Below, in pieces: positions 12,962 through 14,260 of a DNA stretch of 14,260 bases. Source of the DNA: G001797105 sp964528155 (GTDB taxonomy: Bacteria; Chloroflexota; Anaerolineae; Anaerolineales; E44-bin32); NCBI GenBank assembly GCA_964528155.1, contig CAZGRL010000092.1, positions 1 through 14,260 on the forward strand, in the 5' to 3' direction. How positions within the stretch are numbered: position 1 is the stretch's first letter; the number at the start of each line of letters is the position of its first letter. Under the pieces are notes generated by a model. That model did not search any database. It was not told the origin of the DNA and was given only the letters and a program-made list of their open reading frames with translations. The translations under genes and the position numbers were made by a program.

Positions 12962-14260
12962 ATGTCTAAGAGAACATGGTACGGCCTGGTGGCTGTGCTG
13001 ATGATTGCCTCAGCCATCTTGTCCGCCTGCCAGGGCGCGGCAACCGCCACTCAGGCGCCGGAAGAGGTGACGGGTTCGGTAGGCGTTGTGCTTCCGACCC
13101 GTGACGAGCCTCGATGGATCCAGGATGAGACCCGTTTCAAGGACGCCTTCAGCGCGGCCGGCTACGACGTCGAGATCCTGTTCAGCGAGGGTGACTCAGC
13201 CAAGGAGAGGGCCAACGTCGAGTCACTGATCACCAAGGGTGTCAAGGTGATCATCATCTGCCCTCAGGACGCCACGGCTGCCGCTGCAGCCGCTGAGGAG
13301 GCGCGAGCCGCCGGCGTCAAGGTCGTCTCCTACGACCGCCTGATCCGCGAAACCGATGCCGTCGACTACTATGTCACCTTCGACAGCATCGCCGTGGGCG
13401 CTGCCCAGGCCCAGTATCTGGTCGACAAGGCTTCCGGCACCGGCAACCCGCTCTACCTGTACGCCGGCGCCGCCTCCGACAACAACGCCTTCCTGTTCTT
13501 CGAAGGCGCCTGGAACGTCTTGCAGCCCAAGATCGCTGACGGAACCTTCGTCATCAAGAATTCCAGCCAAGCTGTCGGCCTGCAGGACAAGGCCACTCTG
13601 ACCCGTGACGAGATGGGCCAGATCATCGGCCAGGTCACCACCAACTGGGACTTCGACGACGCCAAGAGCCTGGCTGAGGCCAACCTGACCGTTGCTCCCG
13701 CCGCCGACAAGGGTGATGTGTTCATCCTCGCCCCCAACGACGGCACGGCCCGCGCCATCGCCGATGCCTTCGGCGCCGACAAGGATGTCTCCAGCTACGT
13801 CGTGACCGGCCAGGATGCCGAGGAAGCTTCCGTCCAGTACATCATCGACGGCAAGCAGTCCATGACGGTCTTGAAGGACGTCCGCACCCTGGTGGCCGAC
13901 GCCATCGCCGCCGCCGTTGCCTATCTCGAGGGTGGAACGCCGCCGCAGACGAACACCTACAACAATGGTGTGATCGACGTCCCGGCCAAGCCATCTGAGG
14001 TGATCGCCGTTGACAAGGACAACGTCAAAGAGGCGATCATCGACTCGGGCTACTGGCCCGCGGGCGACTTCACCGGTCTCGAAGGTGGGGCAATGCCGGA
14101 AGTTGCGGGCACGGTCGGGATCGTGCTTCCGACCCGAGACGAGCCCCGCTGGATCCAGGATGAGACCCGCTTCAAGGACGCACTCAGTGCGGCCGGCTAC
14201 CAGGCCGAGATCCTGTTCAGCGAGGGTGACTCAGCCAAGGAGAGGGCCAACGTCGAGTCA
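12962..14260 (+). CDS. ChvE/XylF-type sugar-binding lipoprotein with in-frame second domain (3' partial)
   Basis: 433 codons, open at the window end. Lipoprotein signal MSKRTWYGLVAVLMIASAIL then SAC: lipobox Cys23, so the protein is membrane-anchored. The first binding domain (about 37-380) reads VGVVLPTRDEPRWIQDETRF, EGDSAKERANVESLITKGVKVIIICPQDA, GVKVVSYDRLIRETDAVDYYVTFD, GAWNVLQPKIADGTFVI, LAPNDGTARAIADAF and YVVTGQDAEEASVQYIIDGKQSMTVLKD. This is the periplasmic-binding-protein fold of the ChvE/xylose group that feeds ABC importers. After a short linker (GLEGGAMPEVA) the domain begins again at 14108 with a 46/51 residue match to its own start. GAGGAG lies 8 nt before the ATG. The ABC ATPase and permease probably follow beyond the window. 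The exact sugar is unknown. Confidence 0.9.
   Translation, partial: MSKRTWYGLVAVLMIASAILSACQGAATATQAPEEVTGSVGVVLPTRDEPRWIQDETRFKDAFSAAGYDVEILFSEGDSAKERANVESLITKGVKVIIICPQDATAAAAAAEEARAAGVKVVSYDRLIRETDAVDYYVTFDSIAVGAAQAQYLVDKASGTGNPLYLYAGAASDNNAFLFFEGAWNVLQPKIADGTFVIKNSSQAVGLQDKATLTRDEMGQIIGQVTTNWDFDDAKSLAEANLTVAPAADKGDVFILAPNDGTARAIADAFGADKDVSSYVVTGQDAEEASVQYIIDGKQSMTVLKDVRTLVADAIAAAVAYLEGGTPPQTNTYNNGVIDVPAKPSEVIAVDKDNVKEAIIDSGYWPAGDFTGLEGGAMPEVAGTVGIVLPTRDEPRWIQDETRFKDALSAAGYQAEILFSEGDSAKERANVES
14108..14260 (+). repeat. Second copy of the sugar-binding domain start
   Basis: In-frame repeat of 13073-13225 with a period of 1035 bp (345 codons). 46 of 51 residues match, and third-position differences show independent divergence over most of its length. 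The last 55 bases (14206-14260) are identical to 13171-13225. Confidence 0.92.

Overview
The window is GC-rich, densely coded bacterial DNA. The mix of genes suggests a Chloroflexota bacterium of the Anaerolineae type: GTG and TTG starts, a LysM/M23 exported peptidase, a Lys/Arg repeat histone H1-like protein, a ROK regulator beside a ChvE-type sugar-binding lipoprotein, and a pair of large unrecognised proteins. This placement is inferred from gene content; no rRNA or other phylogenetic marker is present. The piece looks like part of a draft assembly. It holds a run of exactly 100 Ns, and both the N-run flanks and the window end show exact 55-nt repeats typical of assembly-graph breaks.

Layout. 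1-336: non-coding, with a 21-bp-arm hairpin, a third copy of its arm and a degenerate dispersed repeat. 337-3111 (minus): exported Met/His-containing protein, then an OmpR-type response regulator, then a HAMP histidine kinase, probably one operon. 3112-3564: intergenic, with a direct repeat upstream of that operon and a sigma70-like promoter for the next gene. 3565-4145 (plus): histone H1-like repeat protein interrupted by the N gap, followed by two strong hairpins. 4358-6156 (minus): PadR-type repressor, overlapping 8-TM membrane protein, and a 48-residue single-span protein, with a clear promoter/operator in front. 6272-6344 (minus): tRNA-Arg(TCT). 6378-8413 (minus): two overlapping genes of unknown function. 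8480-8740 (plus): DUF2007-like small protein. 8794-10215 (minus): LysM + M23 peptidase. 10292-10672 (minus): CheY-like receiver with its own terminator, promoter and three 11-bp-spaced GTGACC repeats. 11030-12310 (plus): ROK repressor. 12311-12961: intergenic with a candidate operator. 12962 to the window end (plus): sugar-binding lipoprotein whose domain starts over again in frame after 345 residues.

How the genes work together. The two-component operon is a complete envelope-sensing module, with an exported partner that, like the kinase sensor, carries Met/His/Gly clusters. The PadR gene and its membrane partner form an autoregulated pair. The ROK regulator and the sugar-binding lipoprotein are very likely a regulator and the first gene of a sugar ABC importer whose ATPase and permease would lie past 14260. 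The most notable items are the tandem sugar-binding protein, the resolvable N gap in the histone-like gene, the direct-repeat operators and the unrecognised 148/530-residue gene pair.
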